Positions 1 to 6,604 of a stretch of 9,654 nt of DNA are shown here, in pieces; the first letter of the stretch is position 1, and the number at the start of each line of letters is the position of its first letter. The notes beneath the pieces are model-generated. The model was not told the origin of the DNA. It saw nothing but the letters and a program-made list of their open reading frames with translations, and made no database searches. Source of the DNA: DASXTB01 sp036505615 (GTDB lineage Bacteria > Acidobacteriota > UBA6911 > JACQSX01); assembly GCA_036505615.1 (NCBI GenBank), contig DASXTB010000322.1:1-9654 (forward strand), read 5' to 3'. The position numbers were made by a program, and so were the translations under genes.

Positions 1-93
1 CCCCCAGGCCGTCTCTCCAAAATGTCCAAACTCCAGTCCCCGGCCTTGCAAGGCCGGGGCTGAAACCCTTCCGGAAGGCCGCTGGAAGCGGCC
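1..93 (-). repeat. REP-type palindrome cluster with family end motif
   Basis: Read on the minus strand, positions 36 to 7 match the window's recurring end motif (CTGGAGTTTGGACATTTT followed by GGAGAGACGGCC). Directly beside it, 38-59 is a perfect 22-base palindrome (arms CCCCGGCCTTG and CAAGGCCGGGG). Next come a 12-base perfect palindrome at 67-78 (CCTTCCGGAAGG) and a 6-bp hairpin at 77-93 (GGCCGC, loop TGGAA, GCGGCC). The closest relatives in the window are at 9571-9613 and 3593-3641. There is no coding potential. The left part is probably cut by the window edge. This resembles a REP/BIME-like mosaic of several palindromes; any transcriptional role is unknown. Confidence 0.75.
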
Positions 94-125
94 TGGCCGC
101 GGCGATGACATCGTTCCTGTAGAGT

Positions 126-165
126 GTCCAAAGTCCAGGGAGACGCCCCAGCGAGGGGTCCCTAC
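126..165 (-). repeat. Diverged copy of the repeat family
   Basis: Positions 126-140 (GTCCAAAGTCCAGGG) are a worn minus-strand version of the CTGGAGTTTGGAC end motif. They run straight into GGGAGACGCCCC...GGGGTCCC (138-164), an imperfect hairpin. The same GGAGACGCCCC module closes the copies at 7844-7854 and 9636-9646. I see this as a decayed or internally deleted repeat. Nothing else is apparent between 94 and 190. Confidence 0.5.
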
Positions 166-190
166 AATTAGGCTCCACTTCGGGGCGCTT

Positions 191-212
191 CGGCCGCGAT
201 ATGTTGCGGCCG
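191..212. repeat. Hairpin CGGCCGC/GCGGCCG after the macro gene
   Basis: A 7-bp perfect stem (CGGCCGC and GCGGCCG) encloses an 8-base loop, GATATGTT. It lies 14 bases beyond the stop codon of the minus-strand macro-like gene, so it would fold at the 3' end of that mRNA. No T-run follows on the minus strand, so it is not a classical intrinsic terminator. A close relative, GGCCGCGACATGTCACGGCC, sits at 3572-3591, which marks this as a dispersed palindrome type rather than a gene-specific signal. It could still protect the 3' end. Confidence 0.6.
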
Positions 213-226
213 GGCATTAGCCGCTA

Positions 227-793
227 CTAGGATTTCAGCATTTCGAGAATTTCAAGTCTGCTTCCCGGAGGCGCGATCAGCCATAAATCCTTTAAGCGAC
301 CAGGGGCTTTCCCGTCCAAGGCTAGCTTCAGTAAACTAACAAACCGTCGTTTCTCCAAAGAACCATGCAATGTCCCAAGCAAGGGCAGAGCGAGCGATTG
401 AAGATTTCGCCTGTCAACTTCCAGCAGGATTTCGCGGAGCGCGCTTGCCACCCACTCCTCCCTCCAAGAGGGCTCTCTACTGAGATCGTGAACAATTGCA
501 AGAAGACGAATGGGGTTGTTACCCCTGACTACGACGCTGCCTGGTTTTGCAGGATCTGTCGTGAAGGCCCGGTTCGTAATCCGGATTGGATGCTCACGGG
601 GCTCCTCAATCTCGACACCAGAACTTAGAACGAGAAAGGTGTCTTCCTCAGCCGCTACCACGTCTACCCTAAAGGGCGGAGCATCTTCTGGAGCGACGAC
701 TATTCTCACAGATCCGAGCGAAATCTCGCAGCCTTGTCTCGCCCGGTCCCATACGAGCTTAGGCCGCAGGACCTTTGTCAATTTTGTGGCCAT
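227..793 (-). CDS. Degenerate macro-domain-like protein
   Basis: A 188-residue soluble protein. The order of motifs follows the macro (ADP-ribose-binding) fold. Residues 43-60 (VDVVAAEEDTFLVLSSGV) sit where macro domains carry the VDAIVNAAN..L..GGGV strand and catalytic loop. Residues 84-101 (PGSVVVRGNNPIRLLAIVHD) match the G.A..T....L.....IHAV segment. Residues 132-140 (QSLALPLLG) match the SIA.P.LGTG strand before the phosphate-binding loop, followed by a helix rich in K/R and L. The asparagines of the usual NAAN motif are absent (AAEE) and the glycine-rich loop is weak (GTLHGS). If the fold is right, ADP-ribose hydrolysis is doubtful and the protein may bind another nucleotide ligand or none. 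ATG start at 793, with GTGGAAG upstream as a modest ribosome site. No signal peptide or membrane segment. It stands alone, divergent from the radical SAM gene. The fold call is moderate; the function is unknown. Confidence 0.6.
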   Translation of the reverse strand: MATKLTKVLRPKLVWDRARQGCEISLGSVRIVVAPEDAPPFRVDVVAAEEDTFLVLSSGVEIEEPREHPIRITNRAFTTDPAKPGSVVVRGNNPIRLLAIVHDLSREPSWREEWVASALREILLEVDRRNLQSLALPLLGTLHGSLEKRRFVSLLKLALDGKAPGRLKDLWLIAPPGSRLEILEMLKS

Positions 794-1005
794 TCGAAAA
801 CTTCCACATTCTTTGGTTAAATCTGCAACGCCATCGGGTTATTTTAAACTATTTGTAGCGGCATAGATCCTCAGAGTCCATAATCCGACTATGGACTCTT
901 TATCAAGGTTGGTAAGTAACATCAGATAGAGTAAGATAGTCAGCTTACGTGGCCGTTTTTCATCTAGCCTGTTAGCGTCCCGCGGCGGATAGGAAAGCTC
1001 TCCAA

Positions 1006-1036
1006 TTGTCCGCTGAAAACAAACATGCGGTAGAAT
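1006..1036 (+). promoter_or_regulatory. Possible sigma70-type promoter for the radical SAM gene
   Basis: The 310-base divergent gap 794-1103 must hold the promoters for both the macro-like gene and the radical SAM gene. The best candidate facing right is TTGTCC (1006-1011) and TAGAAT (1031-1036), with a long 19-base spacer, ending 67 bases before the ATG at 1104. The -10 box is reasonable; the spacing is poor, so the -35 may be something else. No clear operator or riboswitch-like fold stands out elsewhere in the gap, and no convincing minus-strand promoter was found. Confidence 0.3.
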
Positions 1037-1103
1037 AAAAGAACTGACTGTAGTTCCGTTGCCGGCTTGCGACGGTGGAGCAGAATAGGAAGCATCTTTT
1101 GCC

Positions 1104-2609
1104 ATGACTGTCCATCTAATCAACCCCAGCGATGTATCCTTTGGCGTCGCGGTGATCACGCCGAGGTGGCTCTATGTCATGGCCGCAGCCACTCCACGTG
1201 AGTTCGATGATCCCATCATTACAGACGAAACCCTCGAGCAGATGGATCCTCGTGCCGTTCAGCCGGGTGATGTCGTCGGCATCGGGATTCACACCGGAAA
1301 TGCATTACGAGGCTATGAGGTCGGGCGGATAGCACGCAAGCGAGGCGCCTACGTCGTTTTCGGAGGTATTCACTCCACGCTCTTCCCGGAAGAAGCGCTC
1401 AAATTGGGCGGCGCACACTCCGTAGTCAAAGGCGATGGCGACGTCATTTGGGCGACAGTGCTGGCTGATTGTGCTGCTGGCGGGCCCAAGCCGCTTTACG
1501 AAGGCGGCAAGATAGAGGGCGGTTCCCTTTTGCCGGGACGTTGGGATCTGCTCCCGAAGAATCGCTACATGTGGGCATCAGTGCAGACGGTGCGGGGTTG
1601 TCCCAAACACTGTTCCTTTTGTTCTGTCTGGCGCACCGACGGCCAGCGTCCTCGCCAGAGGTCGATGGATGCTGTTATTGGCGAAATTGTCGAACTGCGC
1701 CGGCAAGGCTTTCGCTTCATCGCGCTGGCGGATGACAACTTCTACCCCGTTACCCTGGAGGATTTGGCTTTAGCCGCCCGCCGCGGCGACACGCCGCGCC
1801 TTGAGCAGTTGAAAGCAATCCGCGATGAACGCTTTGACCTAATGGCTCGATTGGCGAAACTTCCCGGCGATATGGTGTTCTACACACAGATTACGATGGA
1901 AGCAGCCGAGGACCCGGCATTCTTAGACGCTATGCGCAAGGCTAACATCAAAGGAGCACTGGTGGGCGTCGAATCCGTGACGCCGGAGGGTCTCAAGGCG
2001 GTGTATAAGAACTTTAACCTCTCCGGGGAGGCGCTGGTAAAGCGGCTGCAGACATTTCGTCAGCACGGAGTTCACGTGCTTGGCTCATTCATCTTTGGCC
2101 TGCCAACGGACCGCCCCGAGACATTCGATGCGACGGTTGCCGTGGCCCAAAGCGCCGGCGTCACATTCGCTCAATTTTTGATGTTGACTCCCTTCCCGGG
2201 AACCGTGGACTTTGCCCGCTGGGAAGACTCTATGGCCGAAAACAAAACCCGTATTGCTGGGATTCCGATCACGCGGCACTGGCTGATTCCAGATTCACTC
2301 CGTCCCAAAGTATACTCGGCGCACCCGCTGATGTCGGCTGAAGAGATTCAAGAGCGCACCCAGGTGTCGTGGGATCGCTTCTACAGCTTGAAGTTGATCT
2401 GGCGGCGGTCTCAGTGCGTGCGTTCGCTGCGGGCCCGCCTGGCTTTCGTGTTGATATCGAAGTTGTACCGGCAGATGTACGCCAACACCGGGATCGCTAC
2501 GGACAGTGCGCGAGTGAGCCATTCGGTGCGGTGGGCGCGTTGGCTCGCCAAGCCGTGCCGGTACTTTTTTACCGCCGCCCCTATGCCCGAGCTGCAGATC
2601 CCTGGCTGA
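1104..2609 (+). CDS. B12-binding-type radical SAM protein
   Basis: A 501-residue cytoplasmic enzyme of the class with an N-terminal cobalamin-binding Rossmann-like domain and a radical SAM barrel. Residues 55-120 show the B12-binding pattern (GDVVGIGIHTGNALRGYEVG, then VVFGGIHSTLFPEEAL). The DxHxxG base-off histidine motif is absent, as in most members of this class. The 4Fe-4S ligands are C166, C170 and C173 in RGCPKHCSFCSVW, a CX3CX2C motif. Later barrel strands are recognisable at ALADDNFYP (207-215), ALVGVESVTPEGL (285-297) and GSFIFGLPTD (327-336). The C-terminal 100 residues (SAEEIQERTQ, WDRFYSLKLIWRR) resemble the tail of many anaerobic-type methyltransferase or lipid-modifying relatives. 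The likely chemistry is SAM-dependent radical methylation or C-C bond formation at an unreactive carbon; the substrate is unknown. An AGGAA lies 12 bases before the ATG. Only 68 bases separate it from the desaturase gene, suggesting an operon and perhaps a lipid substrate. Confidence 0.85.
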   Translation: MTVHLINPSDVSFGVAVITPRWLYVMAAATPREFDDPIITDETLEQMDPRAVQPGDVVGIGIHTGNALRGYEVGRIARKRGAYVVFGGIHSTLFPEEALKLGGAHSVVKGDGDVIWATVLADCAAGGPKPLYEGGKIEGGSLLPGRWDLLPKNRYMWASVQTVRGCPKHCSFCSVWRTDGQRPRQRSMDAVIGEIVELRRQGFRFIALADDNFYPVTLEDLALAARRGDTPRLEQLKAIRDERFDLMARLAKLPGDMVFYTQITMEAAEDPAFLDAMRKANIKGALVGVESVTPEGLKAVYKNFNLSGEALVKRLQTFRQHGVHVLGSFIFGLPTDRPETFDATVAVAQSAGVTFAQFLMLTPFPGTVDFARWEDSMAENKTRIAGIPITRHWLIPDSLRPKVYSAHPLMSAEEIQERTQVSWDRFYSLKLIWRRSQCVRSLRARLAFVLISKLYRQMYANTGIATDSARVSHSVRWARWLAKPCRYFFTAAPMPELQIPG

Positions 2610-2677
2610 GGAAAAGGCATGGTATTCAGCACCGCCCCAGATGAACGCAGGCAGACATCCTTACAACAGGAGCTAAT

Positions 2678-3517
2678 ATGAGTCAGAGTGCAATTCAGGA
2701 AGTTCGACCCTGGGAACAGCCTTTTTGGAAACCTGCTCCAGGCAAAGCGGGAATTCTTATTTATCTTGTCTTGATACACGTGCTGGCTGTCGCCGGCCTG
2801 ATTTTTTTTCCGCTCCCGAGTTTGAGGGTGCTGGGTTTAACACTCCTTGCCACAGCCCTGGGTGGATTTGGCACGACGGTCTGTTACCATCGGATGTTGG
2901 CCCACCGCACCGTCAGGCTGCACAAGATCATCGAGCACTTTCTGGTGTTCTGGGCGATGTTCAATGGTTCAGGATCTCCGGCAAGCTGGGTCGCCTACCA
3001 TCGTCACCACCACTCACGCACCGATACGGCTGACGACATTTCCAGCCCCACCCACGGCGGCTTCTGGTGGGCGCACCTGCGCTGGCTCTATCAGTCCGAG
3101 CGGGCCAATCCGCAAAAATGGTGTCCGGAGCTGAATAAAGGGGTGTACCAGTTTTGGACCCTTATGCAAGCACCGGTGATCCTGCTCTCCTTGTTCTGTG
3201 GTCTGGCGCTTGGCTGGCAGGGATTCTTTTGGCTGGGCGCGATTCGTCTGGTCTATTCGTTGCACATGCAGTGTCTGGTGAACAGTCTCACGCACCTCGG
3301 TCACTCCGAAGAAGGAGATGCCAGCAAGAACGTCTGGTGGCTGGGACCGTTGCAATTGACGGCTTGGGGCGAAAACTGGCACAAGGACCACCACTCCAAC
3401 GCCGGTTCGGCGCGCCTCGGGCGGCACTGGTGGCAGACGGATATCGGATGGTACCTCATCTGCGCCCTGGAAGCAGTCGGCCTGGCCAGTAACGTAAGAC
3501 GACGAAGAGCGCCATAA
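2678..3517 (+). CDS. Membrane acyl (delta-9-type) fatty acid desaturase
   Basis: A 279-residue integral membrane di-iron desaturase of the acyl-CoA/acyl-lipid delta-9 family. All three histidine boxes are present: H71-x4-H76 (HRMLAH), H108/H111/H112 (HRHHH followed by SRTD) and H235/H238/H239 (HKDHH within GENWHKDHHS). The extra conserved NS..H segment is also there (N202 to H209, NSLTHLGH). Hydrophobic spans lie near 25-45, 50-68, 160-180 and 183-200, the usual four-helix layout. Length is typical for compact bacterial members. It should insert a double bond into fatty acyl chains using O2 and an electron donor, which implies aerobic life. The ATG at 2678 is fixed by AGGAG at 2668-2672, five bases upstream. 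It follows the radical SAM gene in the same direction. No electron-transfer partner is visible nearby. Whether it acts on acyl-CoA, acyl-ACP or phospholipid cannot be read. Confidence 0.9.
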   Translation: MSQSAIQEVRPWEQPFWKPAPGKAGILIYLVLIHVLAVAGLIFFPLPSLRVLGLTLLATALGGFGTTVCYHRMLAHRTVRLHKIIEHFLVFWAMFNGSGSPASWVAYHRHHHSRTDTADDISSPTHGGFWWAHLRWLYQSERANPQKWCPELNKGVYQFWTLMQAPVILLSLFCGLALGWQGFFWLGAIRLVYSLHMQCLVNSLTHLGHSEEGDASKNVWWLGPLQLTAWGENWHKDHHSNAGSARLGRHWWQTDIGWYLICALEAVGLASNVRRRRAP

Positions 3518-3546
3518 GCAGCCGCGGAGTCAAATTCGATAACCCG

Positions 3547-3641
3547 GGGAGCGCACGCCTCTAGCGTGCTCGGCCGCGACATGTCACGGCCTCTGGAGTT
3601 TGAACATTTTGGGAGCGGAGAGACGGCCAGTGGGCCGTCTC
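3547..3641 (+). repeat. Composite repeat: three palindromes and family end motif
   Basis: Three modules lie in a row between the desaturase and peptidase genes. GGGAGCGCACGCCTCT...GTGCTC (3547-3571) forms a hairpin (GCACGC/GCGTGC) and recurs in reverse at 5506-5529. GGCCGCGACATGTCACGGCC (3572-3591) is a near-perfect 20-base palindrome related to 191-212. The family end motif CTGGAGTTTGAACATTTT starts at 3593 and leads into the hairpin GAGACGGCC (3620-3628), loop AGTG, GGCCGTCTC (3633-3641). The remainder of the gap (3642-3695) shows nothing clear, and no promoter for the peptidase gene is obvious. Confidence 0.8.
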
Positions 3642-3695
3642 AAGGCCGCTACGCCTGAATAAGGCTAAACCCCAGGGCGCTTCCTGTGACATAAA

Positions 3696-4589
3696 TTGAA
3701 AAGGTACAGCCTTTTAAATTCTTGGACACCTCCGGCGCTCCGTCATTGGTTGGCGCTCAGTTGCGCCGTGCTGGTTCTCGCCTTAACCTGCCCGGCTACA
3801 CTGCCCTCGCGGGACAAGCACGAACTTACTTTCTCGACGGGGGATCAATTGAAAGCCGATCTGGAGACCGCGCCTTGCGACAATCGAGAGCGGCTGGCGG
3901 CTGCAAAGAAACTCTTCGAGCGAATGGGCGCCTCGGAGTCGGATATTTCCATCGATCATTACCGATTTGTTGAGAATCTCTCGCTGCGCAAACAGGGCGA
4001 CGGCCCGGACACAATCATCCTGGGAGCGCACTACGATAAAGTTCCCAAAGGTTGCGGGGCGGTAGACAACTGGAGCGGAGTGGTAACCGTTGCGCACGTC
4101 TACAAGACTCTCCACGATTCCCAGCTGAACAAGACGCTGCTTTTTGTTATGTTCGGGAAGGAAGAGGAGGGACTCCGCGGCTCGAAAGCGATGGTTAAGT
4201 CAATGAGCGAAGACCAGATGTCGCAGGTTTGTGCCATGATAAACGTGGACAGTCTGGGAATGGGTGCTCCGCAAGTGGCTGAGAATCTCGCCAATAAGAA
4301 ACTGCTTTGGCGCGTCAAGGGACTTGCAAAGGCGCTTAATTTTCCATTCGGGGAGGCGCCGGTACCGGGCGATTCGGATTCCTCGTCCTTCCTGGCTAAG
4401 AAGATTCCTGCCGTGACAATTCACGGCCTGACCAACGACTTCAGGAAGGTACTTCACACCGACAACGATCGAGCGGCGGCGGCCAATGCAGAAAGCCTCT
4501 ATCTCAACTACCGGCTCATTGTCGAGCTAATCACCAGCCTGGATGCAACCGACTGCGCCGTCTGGAGAGAATCACCATCCGCGCCCTAG
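3696..4589 (+). CDS. Exported M28-family zinc metallopeptidase
   Basis: A 297-residue M28 (aminopeptidase Y-like) peptidase with a complete two-zinc site: H112 (GAHYDKV, with D114 orienting it), bridging D124 (GAVDNWSG), catalytic base E156 and metal ligand E157 (GKEEEGLRGS), D185 (INVDSLG) and H254 (HTDND). Residues 17-34 form a hydrophobic N-terminal segment after basic residues, so the enzyme is probably exported or membrane-anchored. C32 does not sit in a good lipobox. It should remove N-terminal amino acids from peptides in the periplasm or outside; specificity is unknown. The start is TTG: an in-frame stop at 3687-3689 lies just upstream and no ATG precedes the signal segment. No good ribosome site is visible, so the true start could be another near-cognate codon slightly downstream. 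It appears monocistronic, isolated by repeats on both sides. Confidence 0.88.
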   Translation: MKRYSLLNSWTPPALRHWLALSCAVLVLALTCPATLPSRDKHELTFSTGDQLKADLETAPCDNRERLAAAKKLFERMGASESDISIDHYRFVENLSLRKQGDGPDTIILGAHYDKVPKGCGAVDNWSGVVTVAHVYKTLHDSQLNKTLLFVMFGKEEEGLRGSKAMVKSMSEDQMSQVCAMINVDSLGMGAPQVAENLANKKLLWRVKGLAKALNFPFGEAPVPGDSDSSSFLAKKIPAVTIHGLTNDFRKVLHTDNDRAAAANAESLYLNYRLIVELITSLDATDCAVWRESPSAP

Positions 4590-4601
4590 CAGGAAATCAG
4601 A

Positions 4602-4627
4602 ACCGCGCCCGTCAGGGCGCGCGCGGT
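4602..4627 (+). terminator. Hairpin after the peptidase gene, possible terminator
   Basis: ACCGCGCCC (4602-4610), loop GTCA, then GGCGC-rich return arm to 4627 with a small bulge; the tight core is CGCCC/GGGCG. It begins 12 bases after the peptidase stop codon. The T-rich stretch (ATTTATTTTTTCTCC) only begins about 35 bases later, so it is not a standard rho-independent terminator. Confidence 0.35.
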
Positions 4628-4890
4628 GAATCCTACGTGATTCGCAGCAGGAAGTCCGCGAATTTATTTTTTCTCCAGCGGTAGGGACGACAATCGCCGG
4701 GCCTACGACAAACAGGAATCCGACCATCAAGGACATCGAAAAAATCCGCAGTTTTCTTAGCAACATTCTTTGGTTGCAACAGCCAACCACGACCACGTTC
4801 ACGAGCCTCCAGTGGCAGGGCCACAACCAATACAAAAGCCGATCACGGCCAAGTGCACCAAACGGTGAACCCGCAGCCAAGAATGTGAGA

Positions 4891-4968
4891 AGCCGGCGGT
4901 AAAACCCGAAGGGTTTACAGAGTATAGCCGGCGGCAAAGCCCGCGCTTTTTGCGGGCGACGCCGCCGG
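4891..4968. repeat. Twin hairpins with repeated GCCGGCGG starts
   Basis: Two tandem units each open with GCCGGCGG (4892 and 4927) followed by a CAAAGCCC/TAAAACCC-like stretch. The first folds at AAACCC (4902-4907), loop GAA, GGGTTT (4911-4916). The second is a long hairpin: outer CCGGCGGC (4928-4935) with GCCGCCGG (4961-4968), inner GCCCGC (4939-4944) with GCGGGC (4952-4957) around GCTTTTT. No gene is associated. It looks like another REP-type element in the 971-base convergent gap 4590-5560, whose stretch 4628-4890 holds nothing I can support. Confidence 0.6.
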
Positions 4969-5017
4969 TTGGCCGTTCAGTTGCCCCGCAAACCAGGGCG
5001 TCCGCGAAGCGCGCCAA

Positions 5018-5196
5018 GCCCCGGGAGGGGCGAAAGAAATTTTACTTTATCGGGAGGAATTATCCCCAACCTGAAAGGCAAGGCTTTTGTTGATGAACGG
5101 GATGGTCAGAAGCTTTGCACAACATTCAATATGATGAGCGTTTCATCTGGGAATAACTTTCATTCTTCCTGCTGATTCTTTCGCCCCTGCCGGGGC
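5018..5196. repeat. 20-base inverted repeats around 139 bases
   Basis: GCCCCGGGAGGGGCGAAAGA (5018-5037) is mirrored by TCTTTCGCCCCTGCCGGGGC (5177-5196) with a single mismatch. The 139 bases between contain no convincing gene. Each arm also folds on itself (CCCC/GGGG), so this may be a doublet of two REPs in opposite orientation or a small non-autonomous element. No flanking target duplication was recognised. Confidence 0.65.
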
Positions 5197-5222
5197 TGGC
5201 GTGTTGTCAATAACCTATGAAT

Positions 5223-5269
5223 CCCACAGCTTACGCTGTGGGCTAACATTACGCCGCCCCTACCGGGGC
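5223..5269. repeat. Adjacent hairpins CCCACAGC/GCTGTGGG and GCCCC/GGGGC
   Basis: CCCACAGC (5223-5230), loop TTAC, GCTGTGGG (5235-5242) is a perfect 8-bp stem. Fourteen bases later GCCCC (5256-5260), loop TACC, GGGGC follows. The second resembles the CCCC...GGGG core of the arms at 5018-5037 and 5177-5196. No T-run or gene adjoins them. Confidence 0.6.
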
Positions 5270-5344
5270 TGCCAGAGACGCACATTCGGGAGAAAAGCAG
5301 ACATGGGCGTGGTCGGTTGTTATTGGGTTGCAGCTTTGCCGCGC

Positions 5345-5358
5345 TGTACTATAGTACA
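5345..5358. promoter_or_regulatory. 14-base perfect palindrome, possible operator
   Basis: TGTACTATAGTACA is a perfect palindrome that is AT-rich compared with its surroundings, unlike the GC-rich hairpins nearby. Short dyads of the form TAC....GTA are the kind of site bound by BlaI/MecI-type winged-helix repressors, which are common in Acidobacteriota. That link is inference from memory. It lies in a convergent gap with no gene starting next to it, so it may be a relic of a lost promoter or chance. Confidence 0.3.
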
Positions 5359-5395
5359 AACGATTCAATTTCTTCTTAGGCCGCCACGAATTTTG

Positions 5396-5422
5396 GTCGG
5401 GACGCCGAAGGCGTCACCCGAC
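5396..5422. repeat. Hairpin GTCGGGACGCC/GGCGT..CCCGAC
   Basis: GTCGGG (5396-5401) and ACGCC (5402-5406), loop GAA, pair with GGCGT (5410-5414) and, after a two-base bulge, CCCGAC (5417-5422). This is a strong 11-bp stem in the 3' intergenic space between the convergent peptidase and SDR genes. No T-run follows on either strand close enough to call a terminator. Confidence 0.55.
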
Positions 5423-5505
5423 ATGTCGCTGCTTATTCACGCGAAATTTTGGTTGTGGATCCGCCGCTTTGCGTCCCCACTGGTTTATTATTCCCCTGCG
5501 AAGTT

Positions 5506-5529
5506 GAGCACCAAGAGGCGTGCGCTCCC
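5506..5529 (-). repeat. Reverse copy of the 3547-3571 repeat
   Basis: On the minus strand this reads GGGAGCGCACGCCTCT then TGGTGCTC. The first 16 bases are identical to 3547-3562 and the closing GTGCTC also matches. It lies about 30 bases after the stop of the minus-strand SDR gene. The hairpin potential seen in the other copy is reduced here by two changed bases. Confidence 0.65.
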
Positions 5530-5560
5530 AGGCTTCACTTACCGGGCCGGCGGCACATCT

Positions 5561-6604
5561 TCACCCCAGGGCCAAAGCTCGCCTGATCGCTTCATCTTCG
5601 GCTGCGTAGTCATACTGCGCAGGATCGATCTGCGGCGGAGGGTTAGCCTGATCCCATTCAATCGTGCGGCGCAGCGCCTCTTCGACCGAAACCTGCTCGG
5701 TGTAGCCAAGCTCGGAGCGGATACGTATGGAATCCATGAACAGGTGTTGTTCGTAGTTGTACGGCAGAACGAGGTGTTTAGGCGTTCGGTCTCGCGGAAG
5801 CGCCATTATGCGTCCATGCCATCCGGCAAGGCCACCGATCTTAGTGGCCCACTCGAATTCCGTGTAAGGGTCAGGCTCCGCTATATTGTAGGTGCGCCCT
5901 GCTGCCTGATCCGAGATCGCAGCGAGCGCGATTCCGTGCGCGACGTTTTCAACGTATCCCCGGCAGAGCACGCAGCGCGCCAAGCTCTCCTCATAGATAA
6001 TGACGGGGCGGGCATCGCCAATCCGCTTCACGACCGGGTAGAAGCGGTGCAGCGGATCTCCAGGCCCATAAACCATCGGCAGCCGCAAAACGGTAGCCGG
6101 CAGTTGTGGGTCGGAACTGATGGCTTGCTCTACTTCAATCTTGTCATATTCCTCGTCGATCCACGGGAATGCAGCGCGTGCGGCCTTGAGCGCTTCCGGC
6201 GAATAGGTATGCCGCTGGCTTCGCAGCGGTGATTCCTCGGTCAGCGGCACCGGTTCGAGCGGTCCTTCCTCGAGGCGATGCACCACTGCCATCGCACGGT
6301 AGACGTCGCCGCTGCTGATGGCCACCACACGTCGAGCGATCCCACGGAAGGCATCCAGTGTGGCCCGAGCCTGCGGGCCACTGCTGAGGATCATGTCGAT
6401 CACTACTTCAGGCGCCCATCTCCGAAATTCCCCGCTTAGTTCGGTGATTTTCGAGCGCTCACCCGTGATGTGATGTACTGCTTCCGGCAGCATCGCCTGC
6501 GTCTTGCCGCGATGTACGATCGCCACAGCGTGATCACCCTCGACCAGCTTTGCAGCCACGTGGCGCCCGATAAATCCAGTTCCGCCGATAAGCAAGACTC
6601 TCAT
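5561..6604 (-). CDS. Atypical NAD(P)-binding SDR (epimerase/dehydratase-like)
   Basis: A 347-residue extended SDR-type protein. The nucleotide-binding glycine motif is G7-G8-T9-G10-F11-I12-G13, right at the N-terminus. The HRGK segment (31-34) after the second strand suggests NADP or nucleic-acid-like chemistry as in CSP41/isoflavone-reductase-like relatives. The active-site region has ISSGDVY (96-102), where the SS is conserved. The catalytic YxxxK is not canonical: Y153-D-K155-I-E157 puts Glu at the lysine position. RLPMVYGPGD (174-183) and GYVENVAHGIALA (216-228) match substrate-domain segments of sugar-nucleotide epimerases. So the fold is confident, but epimerase activity is doubtful; it may reduce another substrate or bind without catalysis. 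Its ATG overlaps the stop of the upstream flippase-like gene (ATGA), with no ribosome site of its own, so translation is probably coupled. It is cytoplasmic. Confidence 0.85.
   Translation of the reverse strand: MRVLLIGGTGFIGRHVAAKLVEGDHAVAIVHRGKTQAMLPEAVHHITGERSKITELSGEFRRWAPEVVIDMILSSGPQARATLDAFRGIARRVVAISSGDVYRAMAVVHRLEEGPLEPVPLTEESPLRSQRHTYSPEALKAARAAFPWIDEEYDKIEVEQAISSDPQLPATVLRLPMVYGPGDPLHRFYPVVKRIGDARPVIIYEESLARCVLCRGYVENVAHGIALAAISDQAAGRTYNIAEPDPYTEFEWATKIGGLAGWHGRIMALPRDRTPKHLVLPYNYEQHLFMDSIRIRSELGYTEQVSVEEALRRTIEWDQANPPPQIDPAQYDYAAEDEAIRRALALG

Noticed and set aside
839..1159. Minus-strand open frame of 106 codons across the divergent gap
   Set aside because: It starts inside the radical SAM gene, shows no domain pattern, and its composition looks non-coding.
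4572..4937. Two overlapping minus-strand open frames (121 and about 66 codons) in the convergent gap
   Set aside because: No motif recognised, no ribosome site, the shorter one starts only at TTG, and they overlap each other and the end of the peptidase gene. A gene remnant cannot be excluded, but nothing supports one.
4969..5175. Small plus-strand open frame of 68 codons
   Set aside because: It runs through one arm of the inverted repeat at 5018-5037 and has no ribosome site or recognisable content.
5201..6232. Long plus-strand open frame of 343 codons
   Set aside because: It lies mostly antisense to the well-supported SDR gene, its translation is rich in R, S and C with no recognisable motif, and its first part crosses several palindromic repeats.
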